A stretch of 31,482 nucleotides of DNA from assembly GCA_938028845.1 (NCBI GenBank), contig CALIZJ010000201.1, positions 1 through 31,482 of the forward strand, in the 5' to 3' direction. The notes below the pieces were generated by a model. It made no database searches. It was not told the origin of the DNA and was given only the letters and a program-made list of their open reading frames with translations. Shown here in pieces: positions 8,825 through 15,509 of this stretch. Numbering within the stretch: position 1 is the first letter of the stretch; each line of letters begins with the position of its first letter. A program made the position numbers and the translations under genes. This DNA comes from an uncultured Blautia sp. GTDB taxonomy: Bacteria > Bacillota > Clostridia > Lachnospirales > Lachnospiraceae.

Positions 8825-9224
8825 CCTGTTTTCCTTTCTTGTCATAAATAACAGCCGCCTCTATGACCATTTCATAGATTCCGGCATCATCAACACCGAT
8901 ATCCTGAAGCTCATAGAGCGGCTGTATAAACTTGATTGCTTTGTTATTGATAGCTGCTTCCCGGGTACTCCTGATGGCCTCAAACAGTGCCATACCGGCC
9001 TCTTCAGTCTCTCTCTGGGACTTATTCCAGTGTATCAACAGAGTTATGTATTTCGTGCCGTAAGACTCAAGTTCAGAGCCTCCAATGGCCACCTTGTACT
9101 CATGCTGGTGCTTGCTGTTGTATACTCCCACAGCCTTTTCCGACTTATTCGGCAGAGGGCCTATATACACGGAATCCGAGATTTCAAGAGAAGCAACGTA
9201 ATCCCTTATATCTGTCAGCATCAT
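8814..9224 (-). CDS. Minor capsid / tail terminator-like protein
   Basis: About 136 residues. The start is one of two adjacent ATGs (9224 or 9221) overlapping the upstream stop, with AGGAGG 10 bp ahead; the in-frame extension to 9299 is only overlap with the previous gene. Sequence: MMLTDIRDYVASLEISDSVYIGPLPNKSEKAVGVY…, then KVAIGGSELESYGTKYITLLIHW. It resembles the Minor capsid protein from bacteriophage family (PF12691-like), which by position is a tail-terminator equivalent. Its end overlaps the major tail start by 11 bp. Expected at the head-tail interface, stopping tube polymerisation. Confidence 0.75.
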   Translation of the reverse strand: MMLTDIRDYVASLEISDSVYIGPLPNKSEKAVGVYNSKHQHEYKVAIGGSELESYGTKYITLLIHWNKSQRETEEAGMALFEAIRSTREAAINNKAIKFIQPLYELQDIGVDDAGIYEMVIEAAVIYDKKGKQDEK

Positions 9225-9604
9225 ACTCTTGTCAACCTCCTGTAGTTTTCCTTGAATGCATCTGCCGCGAATGAAGCATTTGCACCGCCCGGAAGCCAAT
9301 CATCATACCACTTGCCCTTGGCGTTCGGATTCTCGTCCTTGTGGAAGTGATACTCTGGATGGAAATACAGGCGTCTTGCATAAGGTGTTGTGGATACAAT
9401 GCTGACTTTTCCCTGGCCGCTTTCTGAGCAGTCCACAAAAGTACTCTCATTCTGCAGGTTTCCGGTATCCCTTGGAAACACCTGTGCCTGTACAACTTCT
9501 GTATGCAATGCCTCTGCTGTCTGCTCTAAGGCTGTAATCTGCGCATCTTCAAGCTGCCGTATCTTGCCCCAATCCATCTTGATAGTGGAATTAACCTTAA
9601 TCAT
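9221..9604 (-). CDS. Minor capsid protein (Minor_capsid_2-like, head-tail joining)
   Basis: 127 residues with the signature run FPRDTGNLQNESTFVD, followed by STTPYARRLYFHPEYHFHKDEN and PNAKGKWYDDWLPGG. This is close to the family of small minor capsid proteins of Bacillota siphophages (PF11114), thought equivalent to HK97 gp10-type tail-completion proteins. Stop and start overlaps with both neighbours indicate a coupled translation unit. N-terminus MIKVNSTIKMDWGKIRQLEDAQ is helical. No catalytic residues are expected. Confidence 0.85.
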   Translation of the reverse strand: MIKVNSTIKMDWGKIRQLEDAQITALEQTAEALHTEVVQAQVFPRDTGNLQNESTFVDCSESGQGKVSIVSTTPYARRLYFHPEYHFHKDENPNAKGKWYDDWLPGGANASFAADAFKENYRRLTRV

Positions 9605-9939
9605 ATCAGCAGCACCTCCGTATAGTTCACGGTACCGTCTGGATTTCTGGCTTTGCGGCCTTCCAGGATCCGCCTTGGAGCGCCGAACACTGTTGCTTTC
9701 CCTCCGGATATTACAGAGAGTTCCGGATAGATATCTCCTGGAAAGAGAGCAGCGCCCGTGATCTGTACCAGCTTTTTATCTGCGGTATAAATGGTCTTGG
9801 CCTTATCCTGATAATTGCACTTTCCGGAATACTGGATCACCGGAAGGGGTTCCCCATTTTGGGTACGCCCCTCCTGATCCAGTTCCAGTGTGATATCTAT
9901 CTTGCACAGTCGTTTCGGTACCAGGCATGGATATCTCAT
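9601..9939 (-). CDS. Minor capsid protein (Minor_capsid_1-like, head-closure)
   Basis: 112 residues, starting MRYPCLVPKRLCKIDITLEL, with GEPLPVIQYSGKCNYQDKAKTIYTADKKLVQITGAALFPGDI in the middle. This matches the putative minor capsid protein family (PF10665) seen between connector and tail-completion genes. Expected role is closing the portal channel and joining head to tail. ATG at 9939 with GAGGTG before it; it ends overlapping the next gene by 4 bp. Two short beta-rich halves, no membrane segment. Confidence 0.82.
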   Translation of the reverse strand: MRYPCLVPKRLCKIDITLELDQEGRTQNGEPLPVIQYSGKCNYQDKAKTIYTADKKLVQITGAALFPGDIYPELSVISGGKATVFGAPRRILEGRKARNPDGTVNYTEVLLI

Positions 9940-9943
9940 ATTA

Positions 9944-10327
9944 TCACCTCGCTAATCTGCAACACAGCCCTGTCTGGCTCAGTAGGGCATATACATCTCG
10001 TTTCATAGCAACGCCCTTATCTACGCATATGTTCCAGCTATCCCCGAACTGAGCCGATACACCGTTGATGCTGTATGATGTTAAGATACTGTTGATCTCA
10101 TCTGCATTCTCAATCTCGAAATCTGCTTGCAGGCACACCACTTCCCGGATCACATTTTGCTGGAACTCTGTGAGGTTAGAAAATCCCTGACTCACAATCC
10201 GGTTGTAAGTCAGGGAATCAATATGTCGGGAGGTCTCTCTAAGTATCCATGGAAGATCTTCTTCCGGAATTAGGGTACTGCCGTAAGTTTCCTTGTAATA
10301 TTCAGGTGTTACATACGGCTCATACAT
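9944..10327 (-). CDS. Head-tail connector protein (adaptor)
   Basis: 127 residues from ATG 10327 (GCAGGTG upstream); a GTG at 10336 is the alternative. MYEPYVTPEYYKETYGSTLIPEEDLPWILRETSRHIDSLTYNRI is the helical start typical of phage head-tail adaptor proteins that dock under the portal. It continues with EFQQNVIREVVCLQADFEIEN and ends near GLCCRLAR. Position right after the capsid and a small gene, and before the minor capsid proteins, supports the adaptor role. Confidence 0.8.
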   Translation of the reverse strand: MYEPYVTPEYYKETYGSTLIPEEDLPWILRETSRHIDSLTYNRIVSQGFSNLTEFQQNVIREVVCLQADFEIENADEINSILTSYSINGVSAQFGDSWNICVDKGVAMKRDVYALLSQTGLCCRLAR

Positions 10328-10328
10328 A

Positions 10329-10577
10329 TCAAGCACCTGCTTTCTTCTTTGGAGGTTCTTTCTTTTCTTCCGCCGGCTCCTGTAATTCCCGGATTTTCTT
10401 TTCCAGTTCCTGATTTTTGGTTTTCAGTGCCATATATTCCTCATACGGCACCGTTTTTCCTTTCCCGTATGCAATAATCTTTCCGTCATCGTCATAGATG
10501 TCGTACCCCTGGTTCTGATAGTCCGTTACCTGGGTCTCGCCAATCTCATACTCCTTATTACCTTTTTCTGCTCTCAT
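10329..10577 (-). CDS. Small charged phage protein after capsid, unknown function
   Basis: 82 residues. The N-terminal half (NKEYEIGETQVTDYQNQGYDIYDDDGKIIAYGKGKTV) looks like a small beta or HeH-like unit. The C-terminal half is a charged coiled coil (ALKTKNQELEKKIRELQE) ending in a Lys/Pro-rich tail. It overlaps the capsid stop by 4 bp with GGAGG inside the end of the capsid gene. Genes of this size between capsid and adaptor are common in related phages without a known function; a decoration or connector-assembly role is only a guess. Confidence 0.7.
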   Translation of the reverse strand: MRAEKGNKEYEIGETQVTDYQNQGYDIYDDDGKIIAYGKGKTVPYEEYMALKTKNQELEKKIRELQEPAEEKKEPPKKKAGA

Positions 10578-11476
10578 TCGCTGGCCTCCTTATTGATTGC
10601 AAGTCCGCAGGCCTTCCGTTCTACCAGAAAGGTATCTGTGTAGTACCGATTCTGGTAGATGTACTTGTCTGCTGTTCTGGAATCAGTGCCCGGAGTAAAT
10701 ACCTTCATGTAGGCGTACTTATCACGGGAGATAACACAGGACGGATGTACCAAAATCATATTCATCTGTTTAGCATCTGCTGCCGGCACGCAGCCATCTG
10801 TGAAATTGTACTTGGTCTTGAATCGTCCAGATGGTACCTGTTTCATGATAACGTCATCAAGAGTATGGACTCTTCTGTCGATAACGCCGGCCGTACCGAC
10901 AGAAAACGTTCTGGTGATTCCGTCTGCTTCCTTAATCAACTTCTGCATTGCTGATGTAAGATACAAAATACGCCCATCCTGCGGCACGGAATTGTCGTCC
11001 ATGCGAGCCATCTTCTCGTCAAACCATTCCAGGATAGTTGCCTTGGTCAGCACATTCTCATCTACTACGGCACCATTAGATGCATAGGTTGTTGCCTCGG
11101 TCAGCAACTTGGAAAACCTGTAGGAATCCTTTTCTGGAATGGCCTGCTCTTCCTCGAATGTATTCTGAATGTTGGCCATTTCCACCACCAGATTGGTTTC
11201 GTCCACGTCCATCGGGTCAATCGGAATCTCGATGTCTCTGTCATGCTGCAGTTTTTTCGGCTCCCAGTCGTTGGATACGGAACCTGTATTAAAGCCGATA
11301 GAGCTTCTATTGTGATCCTTGTAACCGGATACGGTCAGTCTGGGGATCTTGATTGTCTGGGCATTCAGGAACTTGATGCCCTGATTGGAAAGAGTCAGAT
11401 CATAGGAGATCAGTTCTCTTTCGTACTTCTGCGCCAGCTGGCGCGTAAACATTTCTGCGTAATCATATACTGCCAT
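10574..11476 (-). CDS. Major capsid protein
   Basis: 300 residues, forming the icosahedral shell. It starts MAVYDYAEMFTRQLAQKYERELIS and has the expected order: an N-terminal arm, KFLNAQTIKIPRLTVSGYKDHNR, a strand with DIEIPIDPMDVDET, a long spine-like helix, then QMNMILVHPSCVISRDKYAYMKVFTPG and an ending with YYTDTFLVERKACGLAI. This matches HK97-fold capsids of Bacillota siphophages that use a separate scaffold instead of an N-terminal delta domain; the scaffold gene lies immediately upstream (21 bp gap). AAGAGAGGAAGAAGAAC lies before the ATG. Confidence 0.9.
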   Translation of the reverse strand: MAVYDYAEMFTRQLAQKYERELISYDLTLSNQGIKFLNAQTIKIPRLTVSGYKDHNRSSIGFNTGSVSNDWEPKKLQHDRDIEIPIDPMDVDETNLVVEMANIQNTFEEEQAIPEKDSYRFSKLLTEATTYASNGAVVDENVLTKATILEWFDEKMARMDDNSVPQDGRILYLTSAMQKLIKEADGITRTFSVGTAGVIDRRVHTLDDVIMKQVPSGRFKTKYNFTDGCVPAADAKQMNMILVHPSCVISRDKYAYMKVFTPGTDSRTADKYIYQNRYYTDTFLVERKACGLAINKEASE

Positions 11477-11497
11477 GTTCTTCTTCCTCTCTTTTCC

Positions 11498-12163
11498 TTA
11501 TTTCTTATTTCCAAAAATTGCGGCAAGCTGGTCATCCTGTCCGCCTGTCGGTGTTCCTCCACCAGGGGCTCCAAAACGGAAGCCATTCTGCTGCTGAGTC
11601 TGCGGTTTCAGTGCCGGAACGTCTTCCAGTACCTTATTGATGGCACTTGTCAGTGTCTCATTGTTAATCTTTCCATCCTGCCCCACAACAGCACTAAAAT
11701 CTGCCATCTTAAGGACATAAGGGATGGTTTTCGCATCGATTCCAAGGGTTACCGCAGCCATAGTGGCTACTGATTCTATCTGTGCCTGCAGGGCGGCTTT
11801 CTGGGCTGCAGCCACCTGCTCCTGCCCCCGTGTGATTTTGGACTGCATATCTGCAATGTTTGGCTGGTTGGCGGCCTGCTGCTGTTTGAATGCCGCAATC
11901 GCCTGATCCATCTGCTCTTTGGATAATCCCTGCTGCTTGAAGTATCCTTTCAATACGGATTCTTCTGTTACAGACTGTTTTCCGGCAATCAGGCTTGCCA
12001 ATTTTTCATAATCGAACTGCGGTGCCTGCCCTGTCGGAGGTGTTGGGGTCATTGTGCCTGAACCGCCTGCATTTCCGGTACCACCTGCACCATTGCCACC
12101 TGTTCCTGGCTCAGCGAATTTCTGAATGTTCATTGGAATCTTGCAACTCATTTTTCTATACAT
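11498..12163 (-). CDS. Capsid scaffold protein (DUF4355-like)
   Basis: 221 residues. It guides shell assembly and is then lost. N-terminus MYRKMSCKIPMNIQKFAEPGTG is followed by a Gly/Thr/Pro linker (about 20-48), then helical, Gln/Ala-rich coiled coil (about 50-150: LASLIAGKQ, KGYFKQQGLSKEQMDQAIAAFKQQQAA). The C-terminus ends with a disordered Gly-rich tail and LAAIFGNKK, the short end motif seen in DUF4355/GP20-like scaffolds. ATG at 12163 with AAAGGAG 8 bp before it. It lies just before the capsid gene, and a 120-bp leader with hairpins precedes it. The MNIQKFA segment is shared with the major tail protein. Confidence 0.86.
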   Translation of the reverse strand: MYRKMSCKIPMNIQKFAEPGTGGNGAGGTGNAGGSGTMTPTPPTGQAPQFDYEKLASLIAGKQSVTEESVLKGYFKQQGLSKEQMDQAIAAFKQQQAANQPNIADMQSKITRGQEQVAAAQKAALQAQIESVATMAAVTLGIDAKTIPYVLKMADFSAVVGQDGKINNETLTSAINKVLEDVPALKPQTQQQNGFRFGAPGGGTPTGGQDDQLAAIFGNKK

Positions 12164-12284
12164 GTTTCATGCTCCTTTACAGTTTTTAATGCGCTGTCTG
12201 CGCTATAACAGTTTTACGTGTGTCTCACAGTACAGTTGGTAACCCGGTGTCTCCGTGTAGTTTTACGCCTTCGGGCTGAGACTT
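12164..12284 (-). promoter_or_regulatory. Structured leader before scaffold-capsid genes
   Basis: A noncoding gap in an otherwise tightly packed operon. Read on the minus strand it holds a long-range stem (GTCTCA 12282-12277 with TGAGAC 12227-12222), a nested CCCG/CGGG pair (12275-12272 with 12246-12243), and a GCGC-AGACA-GCGC hairpin near 12190-12203. CGTAAAACT occurs twice (12267-12259 and 12218-12210), with a weaker TTAAAAACTG just before the ribosome site. No T-run terminator or clear promoter is seen. It may be a binding site for translational control of head proteins; that is inference. Confidence 0.4.
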
Positions 12285-12467
12285 CTAACCCTCAGTCTCT
12301 GTGGGAGATTCTGGATCACCGCCTTCCTGGTTCTCAATGATCTGTACAAGCCCCTTTCCAGCCAGGTACTTGGCTCTTTCCAGAGAGACGTTCAGTTCCT
12401 CTCCGGTTATTCTAAGGGTGAGATCATTCTCTCTGTCGTAGAAATTATGGATTACTGTCACGCGCAC
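12285..12467 (-). CDS. Small phage protein upstream of scaffold, unknown function
   Basis: 60 residues from a GTG start at 12467 with an ideal AGGAGG 7 bp upstream; the start overlaps the end of the preceding membrane-protein gene. Sequence VTVIHNFYDRENDLTLRITGEELNVSLERAKYLAGKGLVQIIEN is a compact alpha/beta unit with the 'ERAKYLAGKGLV' helix seen in many small proteins near phage capsid genes, followed by an acidic tail. Function unknown; a small head-assembly or HeH-like protein is plausible. Confidence 0.7.
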   Translation of the reverse strand: MRVTVIHNFYDRENDLTLRITGEELNVSLERAKYLAGKGLVQIIENQEGGDPESPTETEG

Positions 12468-12681
12468 TCCACCACCTCCTTATCGCTTCTCTGAATGCTT
12501 TTCGCGCCGCTTTGTAGGAACAATAACTTCCGTATATCGTCACAATAGCGATTTGTGGCAATATGGATAGGCCTTCGTGTAAAAACGTCTGGATCGCAAC
12601 CGCCAGAATTTTTATATTCCAGAACTCCAGCCATACGAAAAATACGAATAGAAGCAACTGAAACACTATGTTTTTCCTCAT
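12445..12681 (-). CDS. Small membrane protein in the head module
   Basis: 78 residues from ATG 12681 (AAGGAGG 7 bp upstream). An in-frame TTG at 12708 would add nine basic residues but would start before that ribosome site. Two hydrophobic segments: about residues 6-24 (VFQLLLFVFFVWLEFWNI) and about 43-58 (LPQIAIVTIYGSYCSY), then a basic tail (KAARKAFREAIRRWW). It is not a recognised structural protein, and a membrane protein in a head operon is unusual. Possible roles are superinfection exclusion or an extra holin-like protein. It follows the DUF4406 gene by about 30 bp. Confidence 0.65.
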   Translation of the reverse strand: MRKNIVFQLLLFVFFVWLEFWNIKILAVAIQTFLHEGLSILPQIAIVTIYGSYCSYKAARKAFREAIRRWWSARDSNP

Positions 12682-12709
12682 GTCAGCCTCCTTTTTGCGC
12701 CGGCGCAAA

Positions 12710-13011
12710 TTAGCTTTCTTCTATTCGATCAATGCCGTACTCTACAGCGCAGGTGTGCTCAATTTTACATCCTCTGGCTTCGTCCCATCCTTTGGCGAAA
12801 TATGCCACGTCACCTTCTGCCAGAAGTTTAAGAGATTCACCCAGATACCAAAGAGGCCTTGCATCTAACGGTGCCGACTGAAAAAAGAATCAATTACCTC
12901 TACATGCTCACCAACCTGCTTTTCTGCACTCTTGATTGCTTTTTCTCTTACTGCAAGGATTTCCTCTTCTGTTTTACCCCTCATGGGCTGGCTGATAAAT
13001 AATTTCTTCAC
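12710..13011 (-). CDS. DUF4406-family protein interrupted by a -1 frameshift at a T6C slippery site
   Basis: DUF4406 proteins resemble nucleoside 2-deoxyribosyltransferases and are frequent in phages. The zero frame from GTG 13011 (AGAGGA upstream) gives 48 residues, VKKLFISQPMRGKTEEEI… to VIDSFFSRHR, and stops at 12867-12865. Shifting -1 at TTTTTTC (12886-12880) continues as FFQSAPLDARPLWYLGESL…, then VAYFAKGWDEARGCKIEHTCAVEYGI, ending at 12710. The joined 100-residue product has normal family length and every expected block (SQPMRGK, VIDSFF, AP-DA-PLWYLG, A-GW-ARGC-IEH). Either the gene is disrupted by loss of one T, or it uses programmed -1 frameshifting. It lies between a terminator and the membrane-protein gene. 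Confidence 0.75.
12880..12886 (-). promoter_or_regulatory. Possible programmed -1 frameshift site (T TTT TTC)
   Basis: In the zero frame the codons read TCT TTT TTC AGT, so the heptamer has the exact X-XXY-YYZ phase of -1 slippery sites. An SD-like AGAGG lies 10 nt upstream, the spacing used by bacterial frameshift enhancers such as in dnaX. The zero-frame stop follows 12 nt after the heptamer. A simple one-base deletion in a T7 run gives the same picture. Confidence 0.45.
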
Positions 13012-13042
13012 GCTTTTATCCTCTCTTTCTTAAAAATTCGCA

Positions 13043-13069
13043 TAAAAATAACACATATCTCTATGTGTT
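13043..13069 (-). terminator. Terminator after the 637-residue fibre-like gene
   Basis: Perfect 8-bp stem AACACATA/TATGTGTT with a GAGA tetraloop, followed by ATTTTTATG on the minus strand. The stop codon of the upstream gene lies in the stem. It separates the fibre-like cassette from the DUF4406 and head genes. Confidence 0.85.
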
Positions 13070-14974
13070 GTACTTGATCGTCATATATGCCCCGGCATCA
13101 TTATCTATGATGGTGGTGCCTTTGTAGGTATTGAGTTGCTTATAGGCGGCTAGCTGGTCGGAGGTGAGAGGGGTTTCGATGGGGCTATCTAAATAAGTCA
13201 TTACCACCATTGGATATGCCGCAAGGCTGGCTTTAAAATTTGATAGTCCTTTATCAGATAGCGTATCATCGTAAAATCTACTGTTTTTTATATAGATTGC
13301 TTTCTCATTAACTCCAATCCATACAGCTTCAATGGGAATGTAAGAGTTATCAACCTTGTACGTATTCGCTATACCGTCCCTCATGGTAAGTTTTTCTGCA
13401 AACACGTTAGTCAAGTAGAATCCTGCATATGTTGTATTGTTGTAAATCTCCCATCTTTCGTCATCGCTTCCATCAAACTCGCCTTTCCAGACCCTCTGCA
13501 CATACACCCCACGGCCAAAATCAATCTCATCACAAATCCATTGTCTGCCGTCTGCATCCGTATAATTGCCGCCAGAGGCTACTGGTATGCCAGGCAGACC
13601 ATTTGGAGTTGCGATAGATGCAAATTGCGGCTCATGGTAGGGTTCGTAGAATGGATTAGGGTTTTCTCCTATTTCAAGCATTAGTTTGGATGTTTTTGGA
13701 TCAAGCTTCCCGTCAAGATAATAATTAAATGTTACCATTACGTCTTCGTTGGGCGTGTACGTCACGAACGATTTTTTGTAACTCACAGCGAGTAATTTGT
13801 CGTAATCTGGTACTCCTATAATATATAGTCCATCTGCCTTACTCGGATAACAAGATAGTGTATATGTCACACCTTTTTTGAGTAAAAAACCGTCTTTATA
13901 CATTCTGTAATTCGATGTGGTACTTTGGTATGCTTGTGCAGGGTCGAGCAAATTTTTTCCCATCACTCCAACTCTAATCTTATCTCCGTATGGTTTTGGT
14001 ACGCCGCCGGTGTATGGCTCCCATTCTGGTGCGGTATCGCCAATATATATCATTGGCTTAAGCTGGATTTCAACTTCTTCTCCATTTATAGCATAGAAGG
14101 CAATAATAATACATGGTAGACGTTCTTTCAGTCCATTATCAGAAATATACGTACTTTTCGCTCCATCACTTTTGATAATTTGAGCGGTAACTTTGGCGTT
14201 ATCTGGAAGTTGTATATCAGTTTTTGTGCTTATGAAACGGAACATCGCTTGAAATTCTTTCCCTGCGGTAACGGAGGGTTGTGTGAAAGTTCCACGAAGT
14301 GTAACAATATCATTTTCAATAGTTATTGCGAGTCCATATACAGATTTCTTGTGTGGTTTCCACTGTGATATATCCAGCAGATTCGCCCCTGTACTCCACT
14401 TCGTTCCAACGGATTCAATCTCTTGCGGATAGTCAGGAGACGGAGATGGTACGCCGCCGGTGTACGGCTCCCAAGGTAACTGGGCGGAGCCGGCGTTTAG
14501 CATATATTCCCCATCAGTTACTGTTTTTTCGTCAGATCCTCCGAGAAGAATTGACGCATAATCTTTTGCACATGTAAAAGTATATGATTCCTTCGGGGAC
14601 AAATATTTAACTGATAAGTTTTCATCTGCTTCGTCTGGGTTAACTCCAAATATTGCCACGCTATTAGCAGCTTTTTCTCCATTTGTAAAAGTGTATGTTT
14701 TTGATTTTTCTAGCGGAATATCGTACTTTATATTCCATCCATTTGCTGTAGCTTTGGTCTGATCCAGCAACTGCGCCCCAGTAGTCGTAACCTGCTTGCT
14801 CCTACCGTATACTTTCAGCCCCTTCAACGGCTTCTTGCAGTCTGCCAACACCACCGGCGGTTCCCCGGAAGCTTCTGCCACCTTACTTTGTGGCCCCATC
14901 CGATACAGCCTGCCGGGTTCGGTGCCGATATAGCCCATGTTGCCGGATATAATGTCCTGTCCTATCGTAAACAT
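13061..14974 (-). CDS. Fibre-like structural protein with repeated carbohydrate-binding-like domains, in the head module
   Basis: 637 residues, no signal peptide. After an N-terminal part (MFTIGQDIISGNMGYIGTEP) come three related units. Each opens with a G-x-[QN]-LLD motif (GAQLLD, GANLLD, GKNLLD) and closes with a beta strand and [WY]EPY (WEPYTGGVPSPSPDYPQEI; WEPYTGGVPKPYGDK; YEPYHEP). A C-terminal region (ATPNGLPGIPVASGGNYTDADGRQW…) follows. Units of this kind are common in phage tail appendages and are thought to bind sugars. Here the gene sits among head genes, between the minor capsid and scaffold genes, so it may be a head fibre. It is preceded by an 88-residue partner with overlapping ends and followed by a terminator. 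Confidence 0.7.
   Translation of the reverse strand: MFTIGQDIISGNMGYIGTEPGRLYRMGPQSKVAEASGEPPVVLADCKKPLKGLKVYGRSKQVTTTGAQLLDQTKATANGWNIKYDIPLEKSKTYTFTNGEKAANSVAIFGVNPDEADENLSVKYLSPKESYTFTCAKDYASILLGGSDEKTVTDGEYMLNAGSAQLPWEPYTGGVPSPSPDYPQEIESVGTKWSTGANLLDISQWKPHKKSVYGLAITIENDIVTLRGTFTQPSVTAGKEFQAMFRFISTKTDIQLPDNAKVTAQIIKSDGAKSTYISDNGLKERLPCIIIAFYAINGEEVEIQLKPMIYIGDTAPEWEPYTGGVPKPYGDKIRVGVMGKNLLDPAQAYQSTTSNYRMYKDGFLLKKGVTYTLSCYPSKADGLYIIGVPDYDKLLAVSYKKSFVTYTPNEDVMVTFNYYLDGKLDPKTSKLMLEIGENPNPFYEPYHEPQFASIATPNGLPGIPVASGGNYTDADGRQWICDEIDFGRGVYVQRVWKGEFDGSDDERWEIYNNTTYAGFYLTNVFAEKLTMRDGIANTYKVDNSYIPIEAVWIGVNEKAIYIKNSRFYDDTLSDKGLSNFKASLAAYPMVVMTYLDSPIETPLTSDQLAAYKQLNTYKGTTIIDNDAGAYMTIKYNT
13998..14473. 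repeat. Pair of near-identical 26-bp repeats inside the fibre-like gene
   Basis: 13998-14023 and 14448-14473 differ at one base and encode the conserved WEPYTGGVP end of units one and two. They mark a domain duplication about 450 bp apart and could recombine to change domain number. Confidence 0.85.
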
Positions 14975-15228
14975 TGTACTTCAACTCCTTTGTCGGATGC
15001 AGAAACCGGGATCACATACACTGTATTGCATCCCAGAGCGTCTGCACTGGGAATCGCCTGAGCCGCCTCAGTTGGTATCAGGATCATGTTATCTTTTTCA
15101 GCTCCTGCTTCAAACCCCACGTAGATATCATCATCTGTGAAGTTCTTAACGAGAAACCTTACTCCCGGCTCATTAAACTGGAACTGCAATTCCGTATCGG
15201 CTTCTGTCGGTTTTCTCTGTACTTTCAT
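14962..15228 (-). CDS. Small protein paired with the fibre-like gene, unknown function
   Basis: 88 residues from ATG 15228 (AAAGGAGACAGCT upstream); the in-frame extension to 15300 runs through a terminator hairpin and is not used. Sequence MKVQRKPTEADTELQFQFNEPGVRFLVKNFTDDDIYVGFEAGAEKDNMILIPTEAAQAIP is a compact beta-rich domain. It overlaps the fibre-like gene by 13 bp. Size and position suggest an attachment, chaperone or decoration partner for the fibre; I do not recognise the family with certainty. Confidence 0.7.
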   Translation of the reverse strand: MKVQRKPTEADTELQFQFNEPGVRFLVKNFTDDDIYVGFEAGAEKDNMILIPTEAAQAIPSADALGCNTVYVIPVSASDKGVEVQCLR

Positions 15229-15254
15229 AGCTGTCTCCTTTCTGAAAAATGGGT

Positions 15255-15291
15255 ATAAAAATACCACCGGCCATTTCTGGTTGGTGGTATT
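15255..15291 (-). terminator. Terminator between the minor capsid/partner genes and the fibre cassette
   Basis: Perfect 9-bp stem AATACCACC/GGTGGTATT with a 14-nt loop holding CCA-GAAA-TGG, followed by TTTTTATA on the minus strand. The stop codon of the 72-residue gene falls at its base. Confidence 0.85.
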
Positions 15292-15509
15292 TAATACCAT
15301 AATACTGTTTTTTCTACTGGTGGATTATCCATTTTTACTAAACGTTTCAACTCATTTCGGACATGTGGTGCTGCAAAAGAGCTTGCGTTTTCATGTTCAG
15401 TGACCTTTCCATCTTCAACCTTCATAAAACCTTTTGGTTCTTTTCCTTCCGGGTAATAATCGGCAGAAATCGTATTACTTATCTTTTTTATGTTTTTTAA
15501 GATTACCAT
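15291..15509 (-). CDS. Small partner of the MuF-type minor capsid protein (candidate immunity protein)
   Basis: 72 residues, MVILKNIKKISNTISADYYP…, then KGFMKVEDGKVTEHENASSFAAPHVRNELKRLVKM and a NPPVEKTVLWY end. It overlaps the end of the minor capsid gene by 35 bp, with AAGGAGG 12 bp before the ATG. Small acidic/beta proteins with a similar 'GFMKVEDG…APHV…ELKRLAK…PP-EKTV-WY' pattern are, from memory, regularly found right after proteins with this kind of C-terminal extension. That arrangement suggests an immunity or antitoxin partner. No catalytic motif. A strong terminator follows, so the pair forms one unit with the portal/minor capsid transcript. Confidence 0.6.
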   Translation of the reverse strand: MVILKNIKKISNTISADYYPEGKEPKGFMKVEDGKVTEHENASSFAAPHVRNELKRLVKMDNPPVEKTVLWY

